47,586 nt of DNA. Origin: an uncultured Lachnospiraceae bacterium. GTDB taxonomy: Bacteria; Bacillota; Clostridia; Lachnospirales; Lachnospiraceae. The DNA is taken from contig CATOJE010000025.1 of the NCBI GenBank assembly GCA_951800145.1, forward strand, positions 1-47,586, given 5' to 3'. A program made the position numbers and the translations under genes. The notes beneath the pieces were generated by a model. It did no database searches. It was not told the DNA's origin and was given only the letters and a program-made list of their open reading frames with translations. Positions 16,229 to 24,695 of this stretch are shown here, in pieces. Every line of letters begins with the position of its first letter. Positions within the stretch are counted from its first letter, which is position 1.

Positions 16229-16279
16229 TTGACAATAATGCGTCAGGATGCTAATATCATCTCATGATAACGATGTCAT
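16229..16279 (+). promoter_or_regulatory. Promoter and candidate LacI-type operator of the catabolic operon
   Basis: TTGACA (16229-16234), a 17-bp spacer and TAATAT (16252-16257) form a strong promoter. An imperfect palindrome with a central CG, ATGATAACGATGTCAT (16264-16279), covers the expected start site. LacI-family operators typically have this form, and a LacI-family gene lies in the cluster at 23667. The assignment of that regulator is inference. Confidence 0.6.
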
Positions 16280-16321
16280 ACAGAACCTGAAAGTGACATA
16301 GCAAACAATGGAGGAAGGGAT

Positions 16322-17863
16322 ATGTCGAAGTTTAAGTCCTTTGAGGAGGCAATCGATCGGATCCAGGATGGTGATACGGTTGCGGTTGCGGGAAGCGGCG
16401 GCGGGGTGATGGAGCCCTACAGGACGCTGGAGGTGCTGGAAAAGAAGTTTCTCACCTGTGGAAGCCCCAGTCAGCTTACGCTGATCCATGCTTCCGGCAT
16501 GGGGAATAAGGAGGAGGCCGGGGTCAGCCGCTTTGCCCACGAGGGCATGGTAAAGAGGGTGATCGGCGGGCATTGGACCTGGTCTCCCCAGATGCAGGCC
16601 CTGGCTGCTGAGAATAAGATTGAAGCCTACAGCTTTTCCCAGGGAGTGACCATCCAGCTTTACCGGGAAATCGCAGGCGGCAGGCCTGGGCTCATCACTA
16701 AGACCGGGAAGTATACATATGTGGATCCCAGGCAGTGCGGCGGCAAGGTGAATGAGGCGGCAAAGGAGGATTTGGTCAAGCTGATTGAAATCGACGGCGA
16801 GGAATACCTGATGTATAAGGCATTTCCCATCGATGTGGCCATTATCCGGGGAACTTGTGCAGATGAGGATGGGAATATCAGCATGGAGCAGGAGCCGGCT
16901 ATATTGGATAATCTGGTTCTGGCCCAGGCGGCCCACAACAGCGGCGGAATCGTTATCGCCCAGGTGAAGTACCGGGCGGCGAAGGGAACGCTGAACTGTA
17001 AGAAGGTGAAGATACCCGGGGTCTATGTGGACATGGTGGTGGTTGACCCGAACCAGATGCAGACCGGGGAGGGAGAGTATAATCCCAACTTTACCAGCGA
17101 GATCATGACGCCGGTGGATGCGCTGGAGCCACTTCCCCTGAATCAGAGAAAGATCGTTGCCAGAAGGGCTTTTATGGAATTAGAGCCGGATACGGTGATT
17201 AATCTGGGCTTTGGCATGTCGGACGGGGTGGCCAGCGTGGCGGCGGAGGAGGGGTTTTCTCATAAGCTGACGATGACCATCGAGCAGGGGATCTACGGAG
17301 GGATCCCGGCCACAGGGGCGATCTTCGGGGTGGCGAGCAACCCGGTGGCAGTGATTGACGAGAGCGCCCAGTTCGACTTTTACGGGGGAAAGGGGCTGGA
17401 TATGGCATTTCTGGGGCTGGCCCAAGCGGACCAGGAGGGGAATGTGAATGTCAGCCAGTTCGGAAAGACCTTTAATGGGGGCGGCGGCTTTATCGACATC
17501 AGCCAGGGGGCAAAAAAGGTTGTGTACTGCGGAACCTTTACTGCCGGTGGATTAAAGACAGAGGTGGTGGACGGCCGGCTGCGGATCCTTCAGGAGGGCA
17601 GGAATATCAAGCTGGTAAAGAAGGTACAGCAGGTTACCTTCAGCACGAAATTTTCCCAGGAGGCCGGGCAAAGGGTAGTGTATGTTACCGAGCGGGCGGT
17701 GTTTGAGTACCGGGATGGGAAGCTGGTGCTGACGGAGATTGCGCCCGGGGTGGATCTGGAGAGGGATGTGCTGGCGAAGATGGAATTTGTCCCGGAGATT
17801 GACCGGAACTTAAAGCAGATGGATCCAAGAATCTTTTGCCCGGAGGTTATGAGATGTAAGTAG
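16322..17863 (+). CDS. Family I acyl-CoA transferase (propionate/acetoacetate CoA-transferase-like)
   Basis: The 513-residue protein fuses the alpha and beta halves of class I CoA-transferases, as in propionate CoA-transferase. The N-terminal half has DGDTVAVAGSGGG and VIGGHWTWSPQM. The C-terminal half has the nucleophile Glu321 in TIEQGIYGGIP and the GGGGFIDIS segment. It would move CoA from acetyl- or another acyl-CoA to a carboxylic acid, making it ready for further steps. It is first in a long same-strand cluster with a TRAP carboxylate importer, two dehydrogenases and MaoC hydratase-like proteins. The substrate is not known. Start: GGAGGAAGGGAT then ATG. Confidence 0.88.
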   Translation: MSKFKSFEEAIDRIQDGDTVAVAGSGGGVMEPYRTLEVLEKKFLTCGSPSQLTLIHASGMGNKEEAGVSRFAHEGMVKRVIGGHWTWSPQMQALAAENKIEAYSFSQGVTIQLYREIAGGRPGLITKTGKYTYVDPRQCGGKVNEAAKEDLVKLIEIDGEEYLMYKAFPIDVAIIRGTCADEDGNISMEQEPAILDNLVLAQAAHNSGGIVIAQVKYRAAKGTLNCKKVKIPGVYVDMVVVDPNQMQTGEGEYNPNFTSEIMTPVDALEPLPLNQRKIVARRAFMELEPDTVINLGFGMSDGVASVAAEEGFSHKLTMTIEQGIYGGIPATGAIFGVASNPVAVIDESAQFDFYGGKGLDMAFLGLAQADQEGNVNVSQFGKTFNGGGGFIDISQGAKKVVYCGTFTAGGLKTEVVDGRLRILQEGRNIKLVKKVQQVTFSTKFSQEAGQRVVYVTERAVFEYRDGKLVLTEIAPGVDLERDVLAKMEFVPEIDRNLKQMDPRIFCPEVMRCK

Positions 17864-17992
17864 CCTTGCTGAAAACGGCAAAATGCCGGAAGGGCAGGCT
17901 GACAGCGCCAGTATCATCCGGCGCGGACGGGTAAAGGGATGTATGAATTCCAACTGCTATATATATTCTAAGAAAGAACAGGAAGGGAGAAC

Positions 17993-19147
17993 ATGATGAA
18001 AAAATTAACAGCAATGACAATGGCGGCAATGATGGTTTGGTCTCTGACAGCATGCGGAGGCGGCAATGGCGGGAGCACCACAGCAGCGCCCACTGCGGCG
18101 CCTGCGTCCCAGGAGGCGGCAAAGGAAACAGAGGCAGCCGGGGAATCGTTAGAGGAGACGAAGGATGAGGAGGCGGCGGGGGCGGCCCAGACCTCCTCCG
18201 GGGATTACGCCACAAGCATGGAGGGGCCCACCTATACCCTGCGCTGTGCCACCAATCACTCAGAATCCTTCTGTACCTCCCAGGCATTAAAGGAGTTTGC
18301 CAAAAATGTAAATGAAAGAACCGGCGGGAGAATTACCATTGATATTTATTATGACGCGGTTTTGGGAGAGGAGAAGAGCTGTCTGGAGCAGCTTCAGTAC
18401 GGCGGACTGGATTTCCTCCGGGGCAATATCAGCCCTCTGGCAGAGTTTCATGATGGCCTGAACGCTCTGCAGATGCCCTTTATCTACAAGGATACGAAGC
18501 ATTTCTGGGATGCCTACGGAACCATTGGCATGGAGATGATGAAGAGCGAGGAGATGCAGCAGGCCGGGCTGTTCGGCCTGACCTTCTATGACGGAGGCGC
18601 CAGAAATTTCTATAATTCCAAGAGGGAAATCCACACCCCCGAGGATATGAAGGGACTGAATATCCGGGTACAGGAATCCTCCCTTATGATGGGAATGGTG
18701 GAGGCTCTGGGAGGAAATCCTCAGCCGATGCCCTATGCCGATGTTTATTCCGGGCTGCAGACAGGGGTTATCGACGGAGCGGAGAATTCCATTGCCCAGT
18801 ATCTGGAAGTTTCCCACTATGAAGTGGCCAAGTACCTTACACTGGATAACCATACCCGGGCGGCGGATACGCTGATTATGAGCAATAAGACAAGAGAGAC
18901 CCTGGGCGAGGCGGACATGAAGGTGATCGAGGAGTGCGCCTTAGAGTCCTGGGAGCTTCAGAAGGAGCTTTGGGCAGAGGCGGAAGGAGAGGCCCTGGAC
19001 AAGCTGAAGGAGTCCGGCGTGGTGGTTACTGAATTAACGCCAGAGGAGCAGGGGCAGTTTGAGGATGCCTGTGCCGCCTTTGTGGAAGGCTTTGAGGGTG
19101 GAAAGTACAAGGATATTCTGGCGGAGATTGCAGCTATGGCGGAATAA
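17993..19147 (+). CDS. dctP: TRAP transporter solute-binding lipoprotein (DctP family)
   Basis: The 384-residue protein has a lipoprotein signal peptide (lipobox LTAC, Cys about residue 21), then a low-complexity Thr/Ala/Glu linker. The DctP fold follows: LRCATNHSESFCTSQALKEFAKNVNERTGGRI, TFYDGGARNFYN and REIHTPEDMKGLNIRVQE, whose Arg usually clamps the substrate carboxylate, then ADVYSGLQTGVIDGAENS. It binds an organic acid outside the membrane and passes it to the DctQM proteins encoded downstream. A lipid-anchored binding protein is normal for a Gram-positive TRAP system. The start follows GGAAGGGAGAAC; ATG 17996 is a trivial alternative. Confidence 0.92.
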   Translation: MMKKLTAMTMAAMMVWSLTACGGGNGGSTTAAPTAAPASQEAAKETEAAGESLEETKDEEAAGAAQTSSGDYATSMEGPTYTLRCATNHSESFCTSQALKEFAKNVNERTGGRITIDIYYDAVLGEEKSCLEQLQYGGLDFLRGNISPLAEFHDGLNALQMPFIYKDTKHFWDAYGTIGMEMMKSEEMQQAGLFGLTFYDGGARNFYNSKREIHTPEDMKGLNIRVQESSLMMGMVEALGGNPQPMPYADVYSGLQTGVIDGAENSIAQYLEVSHYEVAKYLTLDNHTRAADTLIMSNKTRETLGEADMKVIEECALESWELQKELWAEAEGEALDKLKESGVVVTELTPEEQGQFEDACAAFVEGFEGGKYKDILAEIAAMAE

Positions 19148-19261
19148 TCGTTACGGTTTGCGGCCATGCCGTTTCCTGCAGCGAAGCCAAAATGGCCATG
19201 CGGGATACGGCCCATGAAGCGTAATGAATAACCAGCCCGCGCTGGATGGAGGTTTTTGGAA

Positions 19262-20122
19262 ATGATAAGCGGAAAAACAAAGTATTACGCCATCATCGGC
19301 ACACCCATTGAGCAGGCGCTGTCCCCCATTGTCCACAATGCAGCCTTTCAGGCTCAGGATGTGGATGCCGTCTTTCTCGGCTGCGAGGTAAAGGAGGGCG
19401 CGTTAAAGGAGGCGGTGGCAGGCGTGCGGGCTCTGGGATTTTCCGGGCTGGTGGTAACGATGCCCCACAAGGTGGACATCCTTCCATACCTGGACGCAGT
19501 TGCGGATCCGGTCAATGATGCGGTGAATACAGTGGTGAACCAGGACGGCAGGCTTGTGGGCTATAATACCGACGGAGACGGCTTTGTGGACTATGTGCGC
19601 GCAGAGGGAGTGACGCTGGAGGGACAGAATGTACTGATGTTCGGCGCCGGCGGGGCAGGGAGATCCATCGCCCTGTCCCTGCTCCGAAGCGGCATCCGGA
19701 AGCTGTATCTGTGTAATCTGCCGGAAAAAAGGGTGGATGAGCTGATGGAGATGCTGGAAAAGGGCGGCTTCCGCAACGTCCAATACGTTCCCTTCGAAAA
19801 GGAGGCGGTAAGCAGCGTGGCGCCTATGTGCCCCTTTATCGCTAATGCCACCTCTCTCGGAATGAGCGGGATGCCTTCTCCCCATGTGGAGCTGCTCCCC
19901 TGGGAAAAATTAAATGGTGAAACCGTTTTCATGGACATTGTCCACAAGCCGCTCATTACCCCGATTCTGGACAAAGCGAGGGAGGAAGGATTTCGGATCC
20001 TTACCGGAGACGGGATGCTTTTGTACCAGGGGCTGATTGCCTATGAGCTGTTTACCGGAAGGAAAGCGCCTGCAGAAGCCATGAAAGCCCAGCTGGATAG
20101 CTGGCTGGGCCGGGAACGGTAG
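19262..20122 (+). CDS. Shikimate/quinate dehydrogenase-like NAD(P) oxidoreductase
   Basis: The 286-residue AroE-family protein has IIGTPIEQALSPIVHN, catalytic Lys70 in VVTMPHKVD, NTDGDGF with Asp104, the nucleotide-binding loop FGAGGAGRSIALSLL and DGMLLYQGLIAYELFTG near the end. In AroE the substrate loop normally reads S-x-S-P; here the first serine is alanine (QALSP), hinting at an altered substrate. Its position between TRAP genes points to catabolic oxidation of an imported acid rather than aromatic biosynthesis. I chose ATG 19262, 9 bp after GGAGG. Confidence 0.85.
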   Translation: MISGKTKYYAIIGTPIEQALSPIVHNAAFQAQDVDAVFLGCEVKEGALKEAVAGVRALGFSGLVVTMPHKVDILPYLDAVADPVNDAVNTVVNQDGRLVGYNTDGDGFVDYVRAEGVTLEGQNVLMFGAGGAGRSIALSLLRSGIRKLYLCNLPEKRVDELMEMLEKGGFRNVQYVPFEKEAVSSVAPMCPFIANATSLGMSGMPSPHVELLPWEKLNGETVFMDIVHKPLITPILDKAREEGFRILTGDGMLLYQGLIAYELFTGRKAPAEAMKAQLDSWLGRER

Positions 20123-20157
20123 GGGAAGGCCGGGGATGACAGGAAAGGATGGGAGAG

Positions 20158-20694
20158 ATGAAAAGAGTCCGAGACGGATTGATAAAAGCGTTTAATATAT
20201 TATACTGGCTTCTTTTTCAATATTCAAAGTATGTTCTTGTTGCAGTCGTTTTCATCACCTGTGCCCAGGTTATTCTGCGGAACGTCTTCGGAGGAGGGCT
20301 TCGCTGGGGGCAGGAGGTGTCCCTGCTGCTGATTGTGTGGATGACATTTTTAGCCATGGCCATCGGGGCGGAGAAGTCTCTTCACATCAGCGTGGAGCTT
20401 TTTTACCACTGGTTCCCTAAGCCGGTGCAGAAATTCTGCGACATTGTAGGCGATCTGGTGATTCTGCTGATCGGCCTGTTCTTTACGGTTTACGGGGTAC
20501 AGCTGGTCCAGAATACCACGAATTCCACCCTGGCGGCCACCAAGTGGCCGGCGGCGACCCTCTATGTTACCATTCCTTTGGGAGGCATCTGTATGGTGAT
20601 CTTTAAGCTGTATGATCTGGCCGGTTGGAAGAAGTATAAGAAGACAAATCTGGATGAGGATCCGGCTACAGCGCCAATGGATAAAGAGGAATAA
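20158..20694 (+). CDS. dctQ: TRAP transporter small membrane subunit (DctQ)
   Basis: A 178-residue protein with four membrane segments. It carries the DctQ pattern AQVILRNVFGGGLRWGQEVSLLLIVWMTFLAMAIGAEKSLHISVELFYHW. DctQ connects the binding protein with the large DctM permease. I chose ATG 20158 with AGGAAAGG upstream; ATG 20149 is in frame. Only 15 bp separate it from dctM. Confidence 0.9.
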   Translation: MKRVRDGLIKAFNILYWLLFQYSKYVLVAVVFITCAQVILRNVFGGGLRWGQEVSLLLIVWMTFLAMAIGAEKSLHISVELFYHWFPKPVQKFCDIVGDLVILLIGLFFTVYGVQLVQNTTNSTLAATKWPAATLYVTIPLGGICMVIFKLYDLAGWKKYKKTNLDEDPATAPMDKEE

Positions 20695-20709
20695 TCGAAG
20701 GAGGAACCT

Positions 20710-22005
20710 ATGGAGAATGTAAATTTTTTAATCTTATTGCTGCTGGGCTCCTTTGTCCTGCTGGTTGTGATGAAGATTCCGGTTACTATGGCTTTAGTTT
20801 TTTCTACAGCGGTTACCATGATTTACTGTGAGATACCGCTGATGACCATGGTGCAGCGAATGGCAGCATCGGTGAATTCCTTTTCCCTTCTTGCCATCCC
20901 ATTTTTTATCCTCATGGGGGAGCTGATGGGAGAAGGGGGGATATCGAAACGCCTGTTGTCCTTTGCCAATGTCTGCGTGGGCCATCTCACCGGGGGCCTG
21001 GCCCATGTGAATATCGTGGCTTCCATGTTTTTCGGAGGCATCTCCGGATCCCCGGTGGCGGATATTTCCTCCCTTGGGGTTTTAGAGATTCCCATGATGG
21101 AGGAGGCCGGCTATGACCGGGAGTTTGCCACCGCGGTGACTGTGGCCAGCGCCTGCCAGGGCCTGATTATCCCTCCCAGCCATAACATGGTGCTCTACGC
21201 CATGGCTGCCGGCGGCCTCTCCATCGGAAGGCTGTTCTGGGCAGGCTATGTGCCTGGCATTATGCTTGGGATCATTATGATGATTCTGTGCTATTTTATT
21301 TCCCTGAAGCGGCATTATCCCAAGGGGGACCGGGTTCCCTTCCGGGAAGCCCTGGCAGTGACAAAGGATGCATTTTTCGCCATCTTTGCCATGGTCATCA
21401 TCGTGGGCGGGGTGTCCTGCGGGATGTTTACAGCCACGGAGTCAGCGGCCATTGCCTGTATTTACTGCTTTATAGTGGCGAAATTTATTTACAAGGAATT
21501 AAAATGGAGCCGGATTCCCAAGGTCCTTGGCTCCACGGTCCGCACGCTGGCCATGGTGTATCCCCTGATAGCGGCGGCGGGGGCGTTCGGCTATATCTTA
21601 GCGTACCTGCGGATCCCAGCATTGGTGACTAATATGCTGCTCTCCATCAGCGATAACCGGGTGGTGGTGCTCCTTCTAGTGAATCTGCTTCTGCTGATTC
21701 TCGGCTGCTTTATGGATCTGGCCCCTCTGGTGCTGATTATGACCCCGATCCTGCTGCCGGTGGTAACCCAGTTTGGGGTGGATCCCATTCAGTTCGGCAT
21801 TATCCTGATGCTGAATCTGGGCATCGGGCTTCTGACGCCGCCTGTGGGAACCTGCCTCTTCGCCGGCTGTGCGGTAGGCAAGGTAAGCATCGAGAAAACC
21901 ACGAAAGCGCTGCTGCCTCTTTATGTGGCTATGCTGGTTTCTCTGCTGCTGATCACCTTTGTGCCGGCGGTAAGCATGACCCTTCCCAATATAGTGATGC
22001 CCTAG
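20710..22005 (+). CDS. dctM: TRAP transporter large permease (DctM)
   Basis: The 431-residue polytopic protein has the usual DctM landmarks: IPFFILMGELMGEGGISKRL, ASMFFGGISGSPVADISSLG, LIIPPSHNMVLYA, FTATESAAIA and LGIGLLTPPVGTCLF. It drives sodium- or proton-coupled uptake of the acid captured by DctP. Start: GAAGGAGGAACCT then ATG. Its stop codon (22003-22005) is supplied by the first bases of a dispersed palindromic repeat, so the last residues may differ from relatives. Confidence 0.93.
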   Translation: MENVNFLILLLLGSFVLLVVMKIPVTMALVFSTAVTMIYCEIPLMTMVQRMAASVNSFSLLAIPFFILMGELMGEGGISKRLLSFANVCVGHLTGGLAHVNIVASMFFGGISGSPVADISSLGVLEIPMMEEAGYDREFATAVTVASACQGLIIPPSHNMVLYAMAAGGLSIGRLFWAGYVPGIMLGIIMMILCYFISLKRHYPKGDRVPFREALAVTKDAFFAIFAMVIIVGGVSCGMFTATESAAIACIYCFIVAKFIYKELKWSRIPKVLGSTVRTLAMVYPLIAAAGAFGYILAYLRIPALVTNMLLSISDNRVVVLLLVNLLLLILGCFMDLAPLVLIMTPILLPVVTQFGVDPIQFGIILMLNLGIGLLTPPVGTCLFAGCAVGKVSIEKTTKALLPLYVAMLVSLLLITFVPAVSMTLPNIVMP

Positions 22006-22040
22006 TGTCTTGGCTGAATATAATCCAGACAAGGCACTAG
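22002..22040. repeat. 39-bp dispersed palindromic repeat, copy 2
   Basis: It matches the element at 4789-4827 at 37 of 39 positions. Arms CTAGTGTCTTG / CAAGGCACTAG pair with one G-T. The inner 25 bp are identical in both copies. The dctM stop TAG lies inside its first five bases. Confidence 0.85.
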
Positions 22041-22118
22041 GCATTTCGTACAAGGTTCCTTCACCCCCGTCGGGCTGTGACAGGAACCCTGCAAGCGCAA
22101 TGGAAGGCGGAGAAAGGA

Positions 22119-22568
22119 ATGGATAAATATATGAAGGAATTAAATTTGGATGTGGTGGAGAAGACCATTGAGACAGTGCCCCTGGGCACGAAGGCTTCCT
22201 TTTCCAAAACTGTGACAGAGGGAGATGTGATTCTCTACGCGGGGATCACCGGATCCTTTGAGCCAGTTTGTATGAATGAGGGGTTTGCCAGGGAGTCTCC
22301 CGCACTGGGGCGCTCGATCCAGCGCCTGCTTCTGGCCACCTATACCTGGCCGGTGTCCACGATGATTACCTCCCCTGGCTCTGTAACTGTGGGTCAGCAG
22401 GCTGTCTTTTATAAGGATGTGAGGATCGGCGACACCATATTTGTCACCGGGGAGGTGACGGAAAAGCGGGAGGAAAAGAAGCTTGTTTTTATCCACATGG
22501 AGATCCGTAATCAGAATCATGAGCTGGTTATGGAAGGAAAAGTGACGAATATGATGCGTGTGCGGTAG
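22119..22568 (+). CDS. MaoC-like hotdog protein, catalytic pair missing (1 of 3)
   Basis: A 149-residue single hotdog domain (ASFSKTVTEGDVILYAGITGSFEPVCMNEGFA, then VTVGQQAVFYKDVRIGDTIFVTGEVTEKREEKKLVFI). In R-hydratases the active loop reads G-D-x-N-P-x-H; here it is GSFEPVC, with both the aspartate and histidine gone. It may be a non-catalytic partner of the third paralogue, or bind an acyl-CoA or acid. I chose ATG 22119 with GGAGAAAGG upstream; an in-frame start at 22077 would run into the sequence just after the palindromic repeat. Confidence 0.8.
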   Translation: MDKYMKELNLDVVEKTIETVPLGTKASFSKTVTEGDVILYAGITGSFEPVCMNEGFARESPALGRSIQRLLLATYTWPVSTMITSPGSVTVGQQAVFYKDVRIGDTIFVTGEVTEKREEKKLVFIHMEIRNQNHELVMEGKVTNMMRVR

Positions 22569-22581
22569 GCGGGAGAGAAGG

Positions 22582-23052
22582 ATGGACAGGAAGAGAGAGG
22601 AATTAAAGAAGTTAAAGGCAGGAGATTTTTCGATTTTTACAAAGACGGTCACAGAGACCGATGTGATGCTTTATGCAGGCCTTTCCGGAGAAATGAATCC
22701 TTATTATCTGAATGATGTGTATGCAGAGCCAAAGCTGGGCCAGGCGATGATCAGCGCGGCCCAGCTCCAGGCCCTGGCCGGGGGCGCCATCTTCCGGCTG
22801 CTGCCTGAGGGAAGCATCCGGATCCAGGGGGAGTACCGCCTGGTGAAGCCTGCCCTGCGGGGAGAGACCATTATCGCAAGGGCGGAGATTCTTAAGGTGG
22901 ATGAGGAGAAGGGGACCATAGCCATCGCATGGGAATGCTACAGCAATGATAAGGAGCTGCTGATCGAAGGGAAGTCCCTGGAGCAGCTTCTGTCCCGGCA
23001 CAGGGACGTGCAGGATATTTTTAAGGAGGAGAGCCAGCATGGAGATCCGTGA
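22582..23052 (+). CDS. MaoC-like hotdog protein, catalytic pair altered (2 of 3)
   Basis: A 156-residue hotdog protein that begins MDRKREELKKLKAGDFSIFTKTVTETDVMLYAGLSGEMNPYYLNDVYA. The loop is GEMNPYY, so the aspartate is replaced by glutamate and the histidine by tyrosine. Sequence similarity to the genes on either side suggests tandem duplication. The start follows GGGAGAGAAGG and the 3' end overlaps the third paralogue by 14 bp, so the two are translationally coupled and probably form a complex. Confidence 0.8.
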   Translation: MDRKREELKKLKAGDFSIFTKTVTETDVMLYAGLSGEMNPYYLNDVYAEPKLGQAMISAAQLQALAGGAIFRLLPEGSIRIQGEYRLVKPALRGETIIARAEILKVDEEKGTIAIAWECYSNDKELLIEGKSLEQLLSRHRDVQDIFKEESQHGDP

Positions 23053-23476
23053 TATCAATGTGAAAACAATCCAGGAGATCAAGGCAGGGGATGTGGCCTT
23101 TTTTTCCAAAACCATTATGGAAGCGGACACCCAGATCTTTGCCATGATATCGGGAGATTATGCGCCTCATCACGTAAACCGGGCCTTCGGGAAAACCACC
23201 ATGTATCATGGAAGCATCGCCCATGGAATGCTCACGGTGGGACTGCTTGCCCCGGTATTAAATAAGCTCTGCGGAGATAATTCCCTTACCAGCTCTGAGG
23301 AGGTGCGGTTCCGATCAGCCGTGGTGTTAAATGACACGGTTACGGTGCGGGGGGAGGTGACCCAGATGGATCTTGAGGAAAAGAAGGTTACAGTAGATAT
23401 TGTGTGCAGGAAGCAGGGAGCACCCGAGGATGAACGCCCATACATCATCGGAACTGTTGTGCAGGAGCTGTTTTAA
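23039..23476 (+). CDS. MaoC-like (R)-hydratase/dehydratase, catalytic pair intact (3 of 3)
   Basis: The 145-residue protein has FSKTIMEADTQIFAMISGDYAPHHVNRAFGKTTMYHGSIAHGML, which keeps the Asp and His spacing (G-D-x-x-P-H) of MaoC/R-hydratases and the downstream HG..A.GM segment. It would add or remove water at a 3-hydroxyacyl/enoyl-CoA type substrate. It is the only one of the three tandem MaoC paralogues that looks catalytically complete. Its start lies within gene 2. Hotdog proteins work as dimers or double hotdogs, so mixed assembly with the two degenerate copies is plausible. Confidence 0.85.
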   Translation: MEIRDINVKTIQEIKAGDVAFFSKTIMEADTQIFAMISGDYAPHHVNRAFGKTTMYHGSIAHGMLTVGLLAPVLNKLCGDNSLTSSEEVRFRSAVVLNDTVTVRGEVTQMDLEEKKVTVDIVCRKQGAPEDERPYIIGTVVQELF

Positions 23477-23540
23477 CCGCAAAGGATCGTTGTTTTTTGA
23501 AATCGCCATAAAAAGAGATGACGGAACCTGTAAAAAAATA

Positions 23541-23641
23541 TATAATGATGATATCTGATTTAAAAATAATGCACACCCGGAGTCTCCTGGTTGGCGCCTG
23601 AGCGGCCATAAAGGCAGGTGCAGGAGATTCTGAGAGTGCAT
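23541..23641. promoter_or_regulatory. lacI leader: TATAAT box and long imperfect inverted repeat
   Basis: A TATAAT hexamer (23541-23546) with a weak -35 is followed by a 21-bp inverted repeat (arms 23569-23589 and 23621-23641, core GCAC...TCTCCTG) around a 31-nt loop. It lies between the maoC genes and the regulator and may be an operator or a leader hairpin. Confidence 0.45.
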
Positions 23642-23666
23642 AATACGGGTAAGGAGCAAATGGCAA

Positions 23667-24680
23667 ATGGCAACGGCAAAGGATGTGGCAGAGCGGGCAG
23701 GGGTATCGGTGAGCACAGTTTCCAGGGTATACAGCGGGACTGCTTTTGTAGAGGAGGAGAAGAAGGTCAGGGTGATGGAGGCGGCGGCGGCTTTAAATTA
23801 CCACCCCAATGCCCTGGGCCGTTTTCTCAAGAAGCGTCAGACGAAAAATATCGGAGTGCTTATCCCCGATATCCGGAATCCGGTTTTTCCCATACTGGTC
23901 CGGGCCATGGAGGATAAGGCGGAATCCATGGGGTATAAGATCTGCCTCTGCAATACCGATGAAAATGCGGTGAAGGAAGAGCGCTACATGCAGCTTTTGC
24001 AGTCTGCCTGGGTGGATGGAATCATAGTAACCACCGGGGGGCTCACAGATAAATGGAATAACATCGAAGGCTTTTTCGGGCGGAACATCCCTGTGGTAAG
24101 CCTGCTGCGGGGGGTGAATGATAAGATTGACCTGGTTGCCTCGGATAATAAGGGGGCCATTAACCTGGCATTGGATCATTTGCTTGAGCGGGGGCGGAGG
24201 AAGATTCTGTACTGCAAGGGGGCGGAGGACATCCTTGCCTATCAGGAGCGCTGGAGCATGTATAAGGAGAGGATGGAGCGCCTGGGACTCTTCGATCAGC
24301 GCCGGGTGATTGAGATCGTGGTGTATCAGGCCTATACCGCCAACCAGATTGATGCCTACTATAAGGTGAAGGAGTATCTGGATAAGGGGATAGAGACGGA
24401 CGCGATCATTGCCACTAATGATATCGTCGCCATTAACTGTATCCGGGCTGTGACAGAGAAGGGGCTGCGGATCCCGGAGGATGTGGCCATCATCGGCTTT
24501 GATAACGTGGATATCAGCTGTATGACCACCCCGCCTCTTACGGTGGTGGGTCAGCCCTTCTATGAGATGGGGGAAAAGGCCATCGAGCTTTTAATCCATC
24601 GGATTGAAGCGGACAAGCCGTCCAATATGGTGCAGACCCTGCGCTTTGGCAGTGAGCTGATTGTCCGCCAGACTACATGA
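23667..24680 (+). CDS. LacI-family transcriptional regulator
   Basis: The 337-residue protein begins with the LacI HTH (TAKDVAERAGVSVSTVSRVYSG) and hinge (NYHPNALGRFLKKRQT), then the periplasmic-binding-protein-like effector domain (IGVLIPDIRNPVFPILVRAMED, ATNDIVAINCIRAV, IIGFDNVDISCMTTPPLTVV). It probably controls the surrounding catabolic operon in response to its substrate or an intermediate; a palindrome at 16264-16279 is a candidate operator. The start ATG 23667 has AAGGAG 10 bp upstream; a competing ATG at 23660 is in the wrong frame. Confidence 0.93.
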   Translation: MATAKDVAERAGVSVSTVSRVYSGTAFVEEEKKVRVMEAAAALNYHPNALGRFLKKRQTKNIGVLIPDIRNPVFPILVRAMEDKAESMGYKICLCNTDENAVKEERYMQLLQSAWVDGIIVTTGGLTDKWNNIEGFFGRNIPVVSLLRGVNDKIDLVASDNKGAINLALDHLLERGRRKILYCKGAEDILAYQERWSMYKERMERLGLFDQRRVIEIVVYQAYTANQIDAYYKVKEYLDKGIETDAIIATNDIVAINCIRAVTEKGLRIPEDVAIIGFDNVDISCMTTPPLTVVGQPFYEMGEKAIELLIHRIEADKPSNMVQTLRFGSELIVRQTT

Positions 24681-24695
24681 CAGAGAGGTTTTAAT

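Larger units (their letters stand above)
16010..16321. other. Intergenic: terminator, then catabolic-operon promoter
   Basis: It holds the relB-side terminator at 16031-16059 and the promoter/operator at 16229-16279. Nothing else recognisable lies between; the sequence is AT-rich. Confidence 0.5.
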
